Assembly: GCA_037893225.1 (NCBI GenBank)
Contig: JAZGUH010000372.1
Span: 434,001 to 498,000, forward strand
DNA: 64,000 nucleotides
Direction: 5' to 3'
From: Hippasteria phrygiana
Lineage: Eukaryota > Echinodermata > Asteroidea > Valvatida > Goniasteridae
The notes beneath the pieces are model-generated. The model worked only from the letters and a program-made list of their open reading frames with translations, ran no database searches and was not told the DNA's origin. Shown in pieces: positions 1 to 12,500 of the stretch (within the stretch, counting starts at the first letter, position 1; every line of letters begins with the position of its first letter). The position numbers and the translations under genes were made by a program.

Positions 1-27
1 CCTCCTTCGTTTCTTTTTTCTTTCCAG

Positions 28-135
28 GAGGAGGAGAAAGAGGAGGAAGAGGAGGAGCTTTTTGGTCTCCGCCTGCAACAGAAGCTGATGATGCTGATTG
101 ACGTGATCGATGAGGAGATTGTCAAACAGAAACAG
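28..135 (+). CDS. Penultimate coding exon of an unrecognised gene
   Basis: A pyrimidine-rich acceptor ending in CAG precedes base 28, and CAG|GTGAAT forms the donor after base 135. The 108-bp exon is open in one frame (36 codons): a run of ten residues that are all Glu except one Lys, then a leucine-rich helix (LRLQQKLMMLIDVIDEEI). It joins in phase to the exon at 1027. The acidic run followed by a heptad-like helix suggests a coiled coil near the protein C-terminus. I do not recognise the family; the 5' part lies left of the window. Confidence 0.72.
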
Positions 136-183
136 GTGAATGTAAAAAAGTACATGTGATCCCCCACTAAGAGCAATTGAGTT

Positions 184-612
184 TAGAGTACCGATGTGTG
201 ACGTCAGTTGGCATGACAACTGGTTCCACAAAGTTCTGTACAAGGTTGCCGAGTGTCCAGCATTGGGAAAGGGGTTGTGATTTGTGATCACGTCATAATT
301 CTGTGAAACTTTTCCTTTGTTAACCCCTTGCATACGGATGACGCTGAATGGCGCAAAAACAAAAAGTGGCACCAGGCCGGATGACGCCATTTGCCGCTTT
401 TTGTGCAGTTTCAGTCCACTGTTGGATTATTGTGTATGTTACGCTTGACCGCACAATCACATTGTGTCCGTTTCGCTTGGCTGCCAGAGCCTCCTGTAAG
501 TTACCGTACTCAAGGGGTTAAAAACCAGTCATACAAACATATTGACATTGTGAAGTTTGCTAGATAAATCTGGGTGAGGACATTGCAATGATGTCATCAC
601 TTCAGGACTCTA
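184..612. mobile_element. TIR element (TAGAGTACCGAAG family), interrupted
   Basis: Ends resemble TAGAGTACCGAAG and its inverse. Body aligns to the reverse of the copy at 12851-12973, and is split at its TTAA by the MITE at 320-521. Confidence 0.65.
320..521. mobile_element. piggyBac-like MITE (TTAACCCCTTG family)
   Basis: Starts TTAACCCCTTG and ends CAAGGGGTTAA: inverted ends flanked by TTAA, the piggyBac target. The uninterrupted paralogue near 12945 carries a single TTAA at this place. Confidence 0.75.
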
Positions 613-1026
613 TATGGGTTCTTTATAGTGAGGGGGGTGGGGGGGGGGGTGGCTTGGGTGACTTTCCCCCTCCCCCTACCCCCCCCCCAGTTTTCAGTAC
701 AGTTTATTTTCCACTTACTCAATTCGGAGTAACATGGAGAAAGTTTAGAATTATGACAGTTTATAATAAGTGATGAAGGGCTTTATAAACAAATTGTTAA
801 AATAAATAATAGTTTCAAATTTGTTTTTTACAAATTTTTGAAAAAATAGAAAAAATAAATGGGAATATTTTGTAAAAAAGCAAGCTTTGTTGTGCTCTGA
901 GATTTTGGCAAAATCAATATCAGTTTTCCATAGCTGTGCACGTTGTAGGGATACGTGTAAACGTTGTCTGGCATCATTGGATCTCGCGGCAATTCACAAG
1001 AATACTATCGCAAATTTCTTCTGCAG

Positions 1027-1155
1027 AAACTCCTGAGAAAATTGGTGGAAAACCAAACGGCGTCGGACAGCGACAGGCTTTCACCACCGAGGGACCACCT
1101 CGGCAAATCGACAGGGATGGACGATCCCCCTTTTGCAGACAAAGATGAGTTGTAA
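1027..1155 (+). CDS. Terminal coding exon of the unrecognised gene, ending in TAA
   Basis: Acceptor TTCTTCTGCAG ends at 1026. The exon encodes 42 residues starting KLLRKLVENQTASDSDRL and ending FADKDEL, with TAA at 1153-1155. It continues the helix of the previous exon and then becomes polar and probably disordered. It joins the exon at 28-135 at a codon boundary. The C-terminal KDEL-like ending sits behind a charged tail; with no signal peptide visible, an ER-retention reading is not supported. Confidence 0.68.
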   Translation, partial: KLLRKLVENQTASDSDRLSPPRDHLGKSTGMDDPPFADKDEL

Positions 1156-2844
1156 TATTTTTTTCTCATTCTAGGGAAGGTTGAAAACAAATCTTGAAAA
1201 AAAAGAAGTCTTTTTCACATTGATGAACTGAAGAAGTTTAATATTACTGTACCTCCGAGCTTGAAATTCGCACTGGACCGCTGGAATGAGCCGAGTAATA
1301 TGAGTGCTGGTCTCAAGTCCAACAAGTCCAGTGGATTAGTATTTGTTTTCTCCCAAGTTGTACTCACCTCATAGAGAAAGCAGCACAAAGCACTATAGAG
1401 TCCAACAGCAATTTATATCAAATAAATAATGTAACAAGTTCTTGAACTTTCAATACACTTCAGTTTGGCTGATGAGTGACATATCAAATAAGGCCAAAAA
1501 GTAGTTCTTTATATCTTCATATTGTTTGTCTGTGGTGTGGGATTCCTGTAGATTCCTTGAGCTACTAGCATTGTGGTCTAGCAGATGTTTTTGTCGAATT
1601 TCAAAGCCTGTGCCTGTAAGAGATAATTTATGTATATCTGAGTTGAATTGAATTGATATGAACTGAGAGTCATTAAATATTTTTTTACATTTTATTTTTT
1701 TTATTTGTATTTATTTTTTACATGCTGAGTACATGGTGTTTATAAAAAATACGTCCGTGAAGGGGGGTAACAAAAAGGGAAAAAGCAACAACAAAAAAAA
1801 AAATTTAATTTAAATCATGCTGATGCAAAATTCCATCATATGAATAGCGAGTCAAAAGTTGATCATCTTGTTTTGATTAACGGCACACAGCGGACAGAAA
1901 ATGCACTTCTGAACAGAGTTTTGTAAATGTTAAATTTTCACAGGCAAATAATGTTCTATAAATTTCCGTTTTGATTCCAATTTACAATTAGCGTTGCAAA
2001 TTTTGTTTGTTAATTTTTTTTTTAAATTGCCAAGTGTACAGTACTCATGTATTTCAATCTTACTACATGTATATCACAAGTGCCTTTCGTAAGATTGGTT
2101 TTGCAAACACCTTGTGCCTGAAAGTACTATATAGGGTATCCGGAAAGCGTCATATTTGTATATTTTTGTCTGCGATATAATGGTTATTGTTGTAGCAGAG
2201 AAACTGATTACAGCGTGTGCCTTGGGTTAAATTATTTAAATTCTTTCCTGTTTGAATTATAAACCAGATTTTAATATGATTTGTAAATAACAATATGTAC
2301 AGCTAGCTTCTGCATGTTTGGTTTTCTATGCGATATCACATGCAACTTGACTACAGTGTATAAGCCTTGATGTACGGTAAAAGCACCGCATGAGGAGGGC
2401 GCTGTTCAGTGCCATCCTATTGTTTCCACCATAATTCAAGAAAGGCTTATAAGGACTGCTACTTTGACAGTATGTTTCCTGAATATGAAACATGTTCCCG
2501 ACATTAAACAGTTGGGATATGGTGTTTATAATTATTTTAACCTGCTGTGTCTGCACTGTGACTGAAAATTTCAACTTCATGGATTTTCTTCCACTAACGG
2601 ATTAAGGAAGAAAATTATTTTTTTTGAATGAAAAAAAGCACTTACTACACTGTGCACCACTCTAATTAGTCTTTCTAAAAATATATTGTTTTATTATGTA
2701 CAACACGCAAAGATCGACATACATTAATACTGTAGAAATTAGGAGATTCCGGCTCCAAGTTAAACATTTGAAACTTATTAAATCTGTTAATTATCATTGG
2801 TTGATTATTTTTGGTTGAAATGTCTGATGACTTTAATCCTAAAA
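1156..2844. other. 3' flank / intergenic, no gene seen
   Basis: AT-rich with A and T homopolymers, no ORF with codon bias, no splice-site pairs around open frames. Probably the 3' UTR of the left gene followed by intergenic DNA. Confidence 0.5.
1421..1426 (+). terminator. Candidate poly(A) signal AATAAA
   Basis: AATAAA about 265 bp after the TAA at 1155, in an AT-rich stretch. It is the first well-placed hexamer downstream of the unrecognised gene. Such hexamers are frequent by chance in this DNA. Confidence 0.3.
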
Positions 2845-3437
2845 CCCTTTTCACACTAGTGCCTCTCATCAACCCGGGTTGAACTTTGAACCCTGGGCAA
2901 ATAGGTCTCTCCCAAATGACCTCACTTCCTACAGATTGCCACGTGCATCGTCATTTTGGGCGTCAAATGTTCGCGACGCGCATCGGCTGCGCCGTATTTC
3001 GAAGGAATTTCGAGCAACATGCGCGCATTTAGAATATTTTGCACATTGTGTGCACAGCACCTGATGCCGTTGAACACGCAGTTGTAATTTTTCTACGAAG
3101 ATGGCGTCCTATGAGAGAGATCTATCCGGGGCCGCCCTCAACCCCGTGTCGTTTCGCACTTCATTTGTGCAAACCATGCGACTTCAACCCGGAGATAAGC
3201 ATGAACGATTCACACTTATGCGCACTATGCCATGACCTTTGGACCCCCACAACAGGAAACAAATTCTCAATTGAAAAATCTCAACCCTGGTCTGGAGCAG
3301 GGTCGAGTTTAACCCGGGCAAAATCAATCTTGGGGGTTGAAGCAGGGCTTGTGTGCGGGGTTGAACATTTTCAGGTATGAAACGTTGCATATTTTCAACC
3401 CCATGTCAACCCGGAGATTTGTGTGGTGTGAAAAGGG
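2845..3437. mobile_element. TIR element CCCTTTTCACAC
   Basis: 593 bp bounded by CCCTTTTCACAC and GTGTGAAAAGGG. Inner inverted CCCGGGTTGA/TCAACCC motifs. No ORF of note; target duplication not clear. Confidence 0.6.
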
Positions 3438-3522
3438 CGCAACAATCCCAAATGCTCTAATTTTAATATGATTTTGCATGCACCCTAGGGGGTTAGGGTT
3501 AATGCCAACAGATGAATAATTC

Positions 3523-3655
3523 CAGTGATGTAGTCGAGACCATCACAAGACCTTCGGTCTTAATTAAAGTCTTAAGCTATTCAAATGAACTGTAATAAAA
3601 GCATTCCTTTGTCATGGTTTATGCCCGTTACTTGTGCCTGTAACAAACTGGTCTT
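3523..3655. mobile_element. hAT-like MITE (CAGTGATGTA family), 3' truncated
   Basis: Begins CAGTGATGTAGTCGAGACC and shares its body with the full copy at 49311-49690; lacks the 3' TIR. Confidence 0.65.
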
Positions 3656-3660
3656 GAAAC

Positions 3661-5884
3661 AATTTGAAACAAAACTGAAACAGCAAAAAATGCAGCATCC
3701 AACAGAAGCAAGACCAGTACAATTATAAAAACACTCAAACTCTAGCCATATTGTGTTTTTTCTTTATTTATGCAATGGCACATTTAATACATTCAGTTGG
3801 ACTATCGCATTAATGGCGTATACTGTGACAGCACTCGGAAAATTAAAAAAACAAAGTAAATACAAACTGACCCTGATGTACATCAATGAAGCATGAGTGA
3901 ACGAGCAGGCCTTATGGAGTTGTCAGGAAAGCCACCTGTTTTCAGAAATGATATATTATCCTCTCGGAACTGTTGGTAGCAAATTTATATTCCAAAGTGA
4001 GTCATCTGATGATGTAAACATCTATTTTGCAGCAATTTTTTTTTTCCCCTAAATGCAAACACAATTAGTTGGACGCTTTTACATCATCTGGCAGAACTCT
4101 CATTCCTAATGGTACCGTGTGCTGGCATTTGTTCGCATTAATTATCCAAATTAATGGCAGTTTTGACTGCGCCCGACGGTACATTGTAATTGATTTAAGT
4201 TGAGCGTTGGCATGAGCATTCCGCGTAACCAAGTAATGCAAAGTTCTTTCAGAAGCTTATCTTGAGAGACCAAAGAGGAATTCTGCTGTCTTTTTTTGAA
4301 AGGATAAGAGTGTAATGTTACAGATAGTTTGTAATTTTGATTGGAAGAGCATTAACTGAAAGGTTATCAAATTGTAGGAATGTAGCTTTGATCTCTAATA
4401 ATAATCTGTTATGGTAAAAAAAACGTTTTGACCAAAACTGTTGATCACTGTGGATCATGGTATAAAGTTACCATTTCGTCAAAGTTGATCGTCTTCATAT
4501 CTTACAAAAAAATCACAGCATATGGAATCTGCAGTCGAGAAAAAACAGTTAAAATGGCTATTAACACTTGTTATTTTTACAGTTTTAAAAATGTCAAAAA
4601 ATAATTATTCTCACTTTAAAGGTATCAAAAACTTATCCACTCAGTATACAAAAAAATCTTGCGTTTTAGCCAGCAAAACAAAACATTGATTTCTCAAACC
4701 AAAGTTTTTAAAAACGGCTTTCAGTGCAACATCTCCGTTTGTTGTTTTGGAGTAATGCGGTCCGCATTTTTTAAGCGGTGGTGTGGATACAAAACTTTGT
4801 TTGTGGTGTAAATGAAAAACCTTTGTTCGGAAACTTTGAGGAATTCCTTTTTGTGCCTTGCTGTATTGAACTGGAATACAATCAAAGCCCTGTACTTGTG
4901 AAATTTAAATTAACGTTATGGTAAGGGTTTGCGGTAGGCACCATGTGAAACTTTATCTCTTTTGTGAGTTCAACGTAGAATGATTTAAGGTGTTATATTT
5001 ATATTCACTGTGGAAGGATGTTTAGAATATCCCCGTACAATTGAATAAAATATGGTGGGATTATTAAACACTGCAATTGTGTTTGAAAACTTAATAACCA
5101 ATGATAGGCCACCACAAAACTATAATCTGTATTTTATTAGTTTATATAAATTTTAAAAATAATTTTATCATAAGGCACTCATGATAATTTAACCTGTCAA
5201 TCAGTGACAAATGTGATTTTTGTGGTCGCCCATTGCATATGGGACCTGTCACCGCCAAACCAGGAAATTGTTGAAAAAAAAAAGGACTTGGTGTATTTGG
5301 GATTCCAGCACTCAATGATGAAATTACAGAACGGGGCCCATGAAAACTTCCCATAACCACCAGAGCTACATGCGTAAACAAAAAAATAACCACAGCTCAA
5401 TAAATAGGACTTGCAAACAAACTGAACTAGCTTGATCAAAATCAGGAACAGCTTGATGAAAATCGGGTCGTCAACGTGCCAATGTCAGTCATTGTATCGT
5501 AGATATGCAAATATGAAGTAAACTCCTGATTCAAATTTGTTTTGGCAATTATAAGTTTGTTCTATTTTTTAAAGACGTCACATTTAACTGCTTTTTTTTT
5601 TGCCTGACAAATTTCAAAGACAGTTGTTTCTCTCGAAATGGGTTCCAAAAATTCCCTAAAAATCCATCTTTATCAAACTAGAATTTTGCAACTTTAAATG
5701 GGATGTACATGTACCTGTACACTGGGCTGGATAGTGCAGTAGAACTTCACTATAACAGACTATAAATGTAGCTAATATTTGACAATATCCTCTTTCGCTA
5801 ACAAAAGTTTATTTCATACATACACTGTTCTCTATAACGAGCGACCACAAGATTCAAAATTTATTGTGAATCTCGTGATGCGCG
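3661..5884. other. Intergenic DNA, no gene seen
   Basis: AT-rich sequence between the convergent left gene and CCDC81. No coding frame, RNA gene or clear element ends were found. Confidence 0.5.
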
Positions 5885-6071
5885 TTAACCTCATGAATAC
5901 GGACGGCCATAGCTGTGGTTTGAAAAAGACCACCTGGACGGTTGTTGTCTATGCACATTCCTGCACATACTCAATCCATTGTTTGCCTATTGTTTGCATT
6001 TACGCTTGGCTGCACAGGCCCGTCTTGGCATACCAACACCCCATAAATAACAGCTGGATGCAAGGGGTTAT
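5885..6071. mobile_element. piggyBac-like MITE (TTAACCCCTTG family)
   Basis: TTAACCTC at the left and CAAGGGGTTA at the right, with the shared interior GCTTGGCTGCACAG. Lies next to the 3' end of CCDC81 and may be in its 3' UTR. Confidence 0.65.
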
Positions 6072-6256
6072 AGTGGTGTTCTACTGTATCACTGGAAAGC
6101 TAGTTCAAATTCTGCATAGAACTCAAAATAGAAAATTAGATTTCCTTGTTTGGACAGAGCTGGGCACAATTTTTTCTCTGAAAAAATCTGAGGCACCAAA
6201 AAGCCTGGTTTGAGCGGTGGCAGGTCCTACCGGTCGTGTCTAGCTATTGTTATGTG

Positions 6257-6521
6257 TTATACCATGAGTCTGGAGCCGGGTATATACCGGGACTCGCTCC
6301 AGATGTTGGACTCGCCGCAGTTGGCAAGACGACGCTGGCACTGCTCGCAGCGGTGGTAGTCCTCGCACTGCTCGTGCACGAGGATGCCGGGGCTCTGGGC
6401 GCGGAGTTTCAGCTCGTCCTCGCGGTGGCGTTTCAGGCTGGCTGCATCCTTCCATGTGTCCTCCAGGGATTTGCGGTTTTGGAAGGAGTCGCTGAAACGG
6501 TTGGCCCTGTCAGCTATAAGT
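6257..6521 (-). CDS. CCDC81: CCDC81 exon 13 (C-terminus)
   Basis: Encodes LIADRANRFSDSFQ and ends CEDYHRCEQCQRRLANCGES, SRYIPGSRLMV, stop at 6257-6259. The Cys-rich end and final GSRLxV match the human C-terminus, which confirms orthology and the stop. It faces the left gene tail-to-tail. Confidence 0.94.
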
Positions 6522-9500
6522 CTGTCAAGTGAAGAAAAAAACATGCAACTGCATTGATCCTTAAAGGTATGATATAGCATAGGTATATTGTGTTTCACCA
6601 GCTACATGGACAAAAACGGTCATGAAAAAAAGCGAAAAACCATTCTGTTTCAATGGTGATTTTGTGCACATCTATCCTTATCTAAGTCACGAGAAAAGTG
6701 AAAAACTATTTTCTTGGTTTAAAAGTGATTTTGTGCACGTTCAGTAATGTGCTTATTTCAATTGTCTGGTCTTTTTGGAGAATCTGCAATCTCAATGGAG
6801 TCGGCAAGTTTTAGAATCATTCGGCGGTACCTGGCATTTCAACTGCGCATGTGCACAATGAAATTGTTATCCCGAATGACCCGTGACCTAATGCGCGCGT
6901 ATAAATGCGCAAGGTGGTCGCGCACGTGTTAAGTCATTCAGAATGTGCGTTCGCGTTATGTTGCGTGACATTACATCGGCAATTTTATCCCGAATAACCT
7001 TTGACCTTCGAGATACCAAACTGGCTTATTGTCCGCAAGGAAGCAAGATTCAGCTACTTTATGGAGTCGACTCCTCAAAACAAAAATGGAACTGTGATTC
7101 CAATTGTGATGTTGGAGTCGAATGTTGGAGTCCAACAGAGTGGACTGCTGGGCTGGAGGGGGTGGGTCATGTGTCTTAAAATGTCCTCACTCTCTGCGTG
7201 TCCTGTCTAGCGTATCCATCTCCCCTCTCTGTGTCCGGAGGTGGTTCAGCAGTTTCTGTCGTCGGGACTGCTCTACGGCGCCCAGCTGTTCCTTGTACAC
7301 CTCGATGGCCCGCCGTCGCTTGTCGGCTAGCTGCTCGTTGGTTGCATCGTTCTTACCGAAGATTGGCTCCTTGGAGTCCGGCACGGCTGCCGGGAGTGGG
7401 AGGGGCTTGAAGCGCACCTGGGTGGGAGTGGCAAGTTAATGATGAGTGAAGATGTTTGCATCGGCAAATATACCACAAGGGCAACTTTTACACGAGTGGC
7501 GGGATTTTTAACCTGAGACTGCTGGAGCACTACCATCACTCTTCCAATTGAAGCTATCTTGCCCTTTGTTGCCATTCTCAGCTGACAAGTTTTTTTCGTA
7601 ACTTTAAATAAGTCTAGATAGCTTCAGAAGAAGAAGAACGACGATGACAGTTCAAGATCAGTGCAATCAAGAATTCAGCTATTAAACTGTTCAGCTATTA
7701 AACAGTGGTATAGTCACTTATGCCAACTAACACCAATTAAATAACTTATCTTTGGTCATCAAACCAATGCTGAACTAATCGACAGGTTTTTCTATGATCA
7801 ACTAATCAATCATCATTTCATTTAATCTATGATGAATTACTCAAGTAATCTATGGCGGCTAATCTATAGCCACTAAATGAATGGTCAACAAATCAATGGT
7901 CAATTAATCTATGGTGGTCTATTACCTTGGTCAGAAAAAAGTAGTTCTGAATAAGTAGTTCTGAAAAAAAAATGCTTCAAAATATGCCCCGAGTGTTTCT
8001 TGCACTACTGGTTGAATTTGGTTTTTAAGAAAAACCAATTTCCTTGCCTGGATGAAAAAATCCTACTTCTATAAATTTCTCCTTAGAGTCATCGGTCTAC
8101 AGGTAAGCTATGTTGCAGGCTGCTCTGGCAGATTCATCCAACCGTCGTCAGAAAAACTGCAGAAATAGGCGTACTAGTTTCGAAAAAACTCACTTCAATA
8201 AAGACATTTTAATTTTCCCTGTCTTGATTGGAAAAATCCTGATTTTGATAAATCCATAACCTTCCCAAATCCTCGAAAATCCTCTGCTGAATGAAGGAAT
8301 TCAGAGGACTGAGGGTCTTTGGAAGTTGAAGCATCGGAGGATTTTGCAGAATTGAGGGCATTAGAGGATTTTGCCTCTGGAGGAAAATGGAGGATCCAGG
8401 TCATCAGGCCCAATCTGATGCTGGTTGATTTCGGAGGATTGAGGTTACTAGGGTGTTTACGAAAACCCTTAGAGGATTTTAGAGGATTCATGGAGTGGTC
8501 CCCATAAGAGGATTTTGGAGGATTCAGGTTACGTGCAGCTTGAACACTTTGAAATCAGAGGATATTGGAGGATTCAGGTTATTCAGAGGAAAAATTATGC
8601 AGGGAGTTAGGGTTTCAATTAATGTCTCCCCGGAGTTTACTAGCCTAGTCTAAGCAACTACCCCTACCGTGCGCTGATCGGGCAGCTTTAGTCTAAGGGG
8701 TTCCATCTTGGAGAACGGCAGGATGATCTTGGGCACAGGGAGGCTAAGCGGACCCAGGAGTCGGGGGCTTATGAGCTCCCTCTGGGTGGGGGAACCCCTT
8801 GCCCCGTCTAGGTAACCTAGCTGGTCCTGACTGGCCATCTCGGCCACCTTAGCTAGCCTGTCCCTGATGTAAATCTAAGGAGGATGCGGCGTGGTGGATA
8901 TAGGAGTGCAGAAGAGAATTGTACAGTGCAGGTGGGGAAACGAAGAAAGAATGGATGGATGGTGAACAGTATGCAGAGAAGAAGTAATGGTTTAAAGGTT
9001 CACCGAAATCAAAATAGGAAAAATGCTATGATGTTTAAACGATGATAAATACAAAAGAAATGAAGTTTTGGGTGCATTTACGTGTTTTAGTTATTCGTCA
9101 AGACTGAAAATGAGAGACGAAAAATACCCGTTTCTGGCTGTGATAACATTGTTTTCCATTCTCCTAACGTCCACAGCCGTGTACAAAACTCAAGGTGTTT
9201 GTCTGTGCAAAGTTTTTACCGCTAGCAGTTTCAAACCAGGGGTTATTTTTGTGGGCGGGACCACGCCCAATGATTTTTCCGTCTTAAAATCTTGATAAAT
9301 ACCCAAACCACAAAAATACATGAAAGTCTTTTTTCCTTGCGTGGCCATCTTTGTTTCTGAACCATCTAGAGCATTTTTTGTTTCTGTTTTAAACTCTGTG
9401 AGCCCTTAAGTAAGGATTAAAAAATGTTAATAATATGATGGAAAAGTGGTTCAAAAGCAGTGTGGAGATGAACTCAATTTAATGAGGTTTCTCTACGCTT

Positions 9501-12500
9501 TATTCCCCGAGGGATTCAAGTTAGGGATGATGAAAATTGACATAACGGTGGAATGCAGGTTTAACAAAAGTTCATGTTGATAAACTGGAAAGCATCCAGA
9601 AGCGTGCCCTCAAAAATTTTATTGGGATATGATTATTTAGATTATGAACATGCTTTAATGGAATGTAATTTAGTTACACTTAAACAACGTAGAAGGGATT
9701 TATGTTTTAACTTTGCTTTTAAACTGAAACATTCTAGCAGGTTTCGGGAGTGGTTACCTCAGATGAGAACCAGTCATGTGCAATATCAACTTGGAAATTG
9801 TAATAACTAATCCCAAATTATGTGCAAGACTAAAAGGTATCCGAATAGTTCCATCCTATATTTTGTTAATATTTTGAATCATAAATGAAGTGTTTACTCT
9901 TAATTCTTCTTAATTACTTTAATGTTTTGTGTATGTATTGTTTCTTAATATGAGTGTGTTTTTTATTGTATGCATTGTGGCAATTTAGCCTTTGAGCTAC
10001 AAACACAATGATTTAATAAACCGGAAATAATAATAATAGTAATACAAGTAAAGACAAACCAATCAGCCAGGCAGTCAACTATAGGCAGTAAGCAAGCATC
10101 ATCTTCATAAGTAGACTTCCGGGTCCCAAATACATGGGGCTCTGCAGAAGGCGCATTGAGCAACACATGTGCATACTCCATTCATTTGCACTGCACTTCC
10201 GGCTCCACATGACATCACACTTACGAGGACATACAGCTATGTTCATTGAGGATTTCTTTTGTTCCTCTTTATTTGTACTTTAACTTTCTTGCAACAGCTA
10301 CCATTGCTTTTGTACATGATTTCTAATCGAGGACGTCCTCGATGACACTCTTGTCCTCAATTAGTCAACAGTGTTTTCCATGTGTGTCCTCGACTTACAT
10401 TTTACAACAGAGTTCTAGTCGAGTCCCTGCAAGTCCTTTCACAAGTCCTTTCACAAGTCCAGTCAGAAGTCCTTTCATAAAGCCAGTCATAAGTAACTGG
10501 ATGAACAATGACAAAGGAATACCTTTGTCAAAGCTCATTTGAATAGCTTGTGATTGGAATTAGGCAGAGTTGTAATCAGGTCAATCACAGGTGGAGGGCT
10601 TGTGATGGACTTGCAGGGACTTGCAGGGACTTGCAGGGACTTGTGATGGACTAGACTACATCCCTCACTTACAATCAGTAGTTACAACAGAGAGATTACT
10701 GACAACTTTCTGAGAAATCCTACCTGTGCTGAGAGAGCTCGCTGGTACATATCTGTCTGCCCTGCCTTGTCTCGTAAATACTGTTCTCTCTGAGTGGCCA
10801 GTCTAAAGAGAGATTACACAATAACATTGAGTGATCCCCACAATGTCGCTTCCCAGTTTGTATCGTAAAATTGGGCATGATCCCTGGCTATACAGCATTG
10901 TGGGTTTATGACTTCTGACTAGCGCCCACCCGAACAAAGAAAACTGACAATTTGGGAAACCGCCAACATTTTCAGTTGGTAGCGCACCCGCACGGTATTC
11001 CGGAGGTCGCAGGTTCGAATCCCACTCCTGCCAGTTTTCTTTGTTCACTTTGAAAAAGAATACACAGAGTTACTTTTGCAACATGTAGAATACTTGACCA
11101 GCAGGCTTAACTCTTAACATCTTAGTTGCACTCGCACCTTGAATCAAACTTACACTCGTTTTTCTGTACTCGTACTGTACTCGTCAAAATGTACCGGGCC
11201 GAATTTCATGACTCTGGTAATCACAGAATTCGATGCATATGACCCTATTCTGTGCTAACATAGCTATAAAGCAGAATATAGGATGTATGCATGCTGTCAC
11301 GCCAAAAATTGACCAATCGCGATAGGATCGTGTGAACGCAGCTTCTCAGATACCGTCCAATCATATTAATTATAATTCAACGCAGAAGGCACAAAATCTA
11401 TAGAAAAACATTTACTGCACGGCAACAATTAAGCAATAAATCACTCCTTGCAAACCTGTGAAATATGCTAACCATGTGTCTGCATTCTGAATTGTCTTCA
11501 CTTACTGTATCCGTCATAATATCTGGCCTTGGCATGCAGCACTGGGGCCAATTTCATAAAGCTGTTAAGCACAAAAATTTGCTTAGCATGCAAATGCTTC
11601 CTTGATAAAAAACTGGATTACCAACCAGATTTCCACGTGTGAAATATTGCTTTTGACTGGTATTCAGCTGTTGTTTGCTTAGCATGAAAATTACATGGAT
11701 TTTTGGCTGGTAACCTGTTTTTATTAAGCAAGACATTTTCATGCTAAGTAAAATTAAGCAAGACATTTTCATGCTAAGTAAATTTTTGTGCTTAACAGCT
11801 TTATGAAATTGGCCCCTGGTATCGAGTAGGGCTGTCCCAAATATTCCGAATATTCGAATACTTTTTGGTAGGTTCGAATATTTGAAAAGAATATATATGC
11901 ACGTACAGATACGACTCTGCTATTTTAATGGAAAAGTTACCGCGCTTGGGCAGTGTCAAATGCCGTAATTTTGTCGACGGTTACTTTTTATGGACGGAGG
12001 TTTATTCTTCCCGTCCGGTAAAACCCTTATTAAGAAAATTACTGCAAAAACGCAGGCTGGAGTTCAATCATAACGTTATACAAACCCGTACTGATCAGGC
12101 GCATGCAATCGGGCGGTCGGGCGGTCCATAATATCTATCGCCGCACGTAAAACACTGACGTGCTTTGCGTGGAACTTTTTACCAGCACTGATGCAGTTGC
12201 AGCTGAGGACCAAGTTCGTGGAGCTACTAAGCGCAAAAAAATAATTTGCTTAGTAAATTTAAGATTCTTTGCTTATAGTAAGCAGGTTTATACAACAGGC
12301 CCCCCTGTACTCACTCCTCGGCCAGCTGGACTTGCTCTAGTCTCTCCAGGAACTCCTGGTCATGTTTGCGGTTCATCTTGGCAGTAGCCTTGGCCTCGAC
12401 CTGCCCAGCTAACTGATCGGCGTACTCCTCTTGCTTGATGTGACGGGGCGGAGTCAGGCAGCGGCGCTGGAAGACATACGATCTCTGAAGAGGTAGGCAA

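Larger units (their letters stand above)
136..1026 (+). other. Intron of the unrecognised gene, filled by nested elements
   Basis: Intron between the two left-edge exons. It holds a TIR element (184-612) interrupted by a piggyBac-like MITE (320-521). At 631-690 a G run is followed by a C run, so the strand can fold on itself. The remainder to 1026 is AT-rich with no gene signal. Confidence 0.6.

Noticed and set aside
1147..1155. ER-retention signal (KDEL) on the left gene
   Set aside because: The end is DKDEL by sequence, but nothing suggests a secreted protein; the tail is acidic/coiled coil.
3491..3502. Interstitial telomere repeat (TTAGGG)
   Set aside because: A single GGTTAGGGTTAA is the end of a TTAACCCTAAC-type MITE, not a TTAGGG array.
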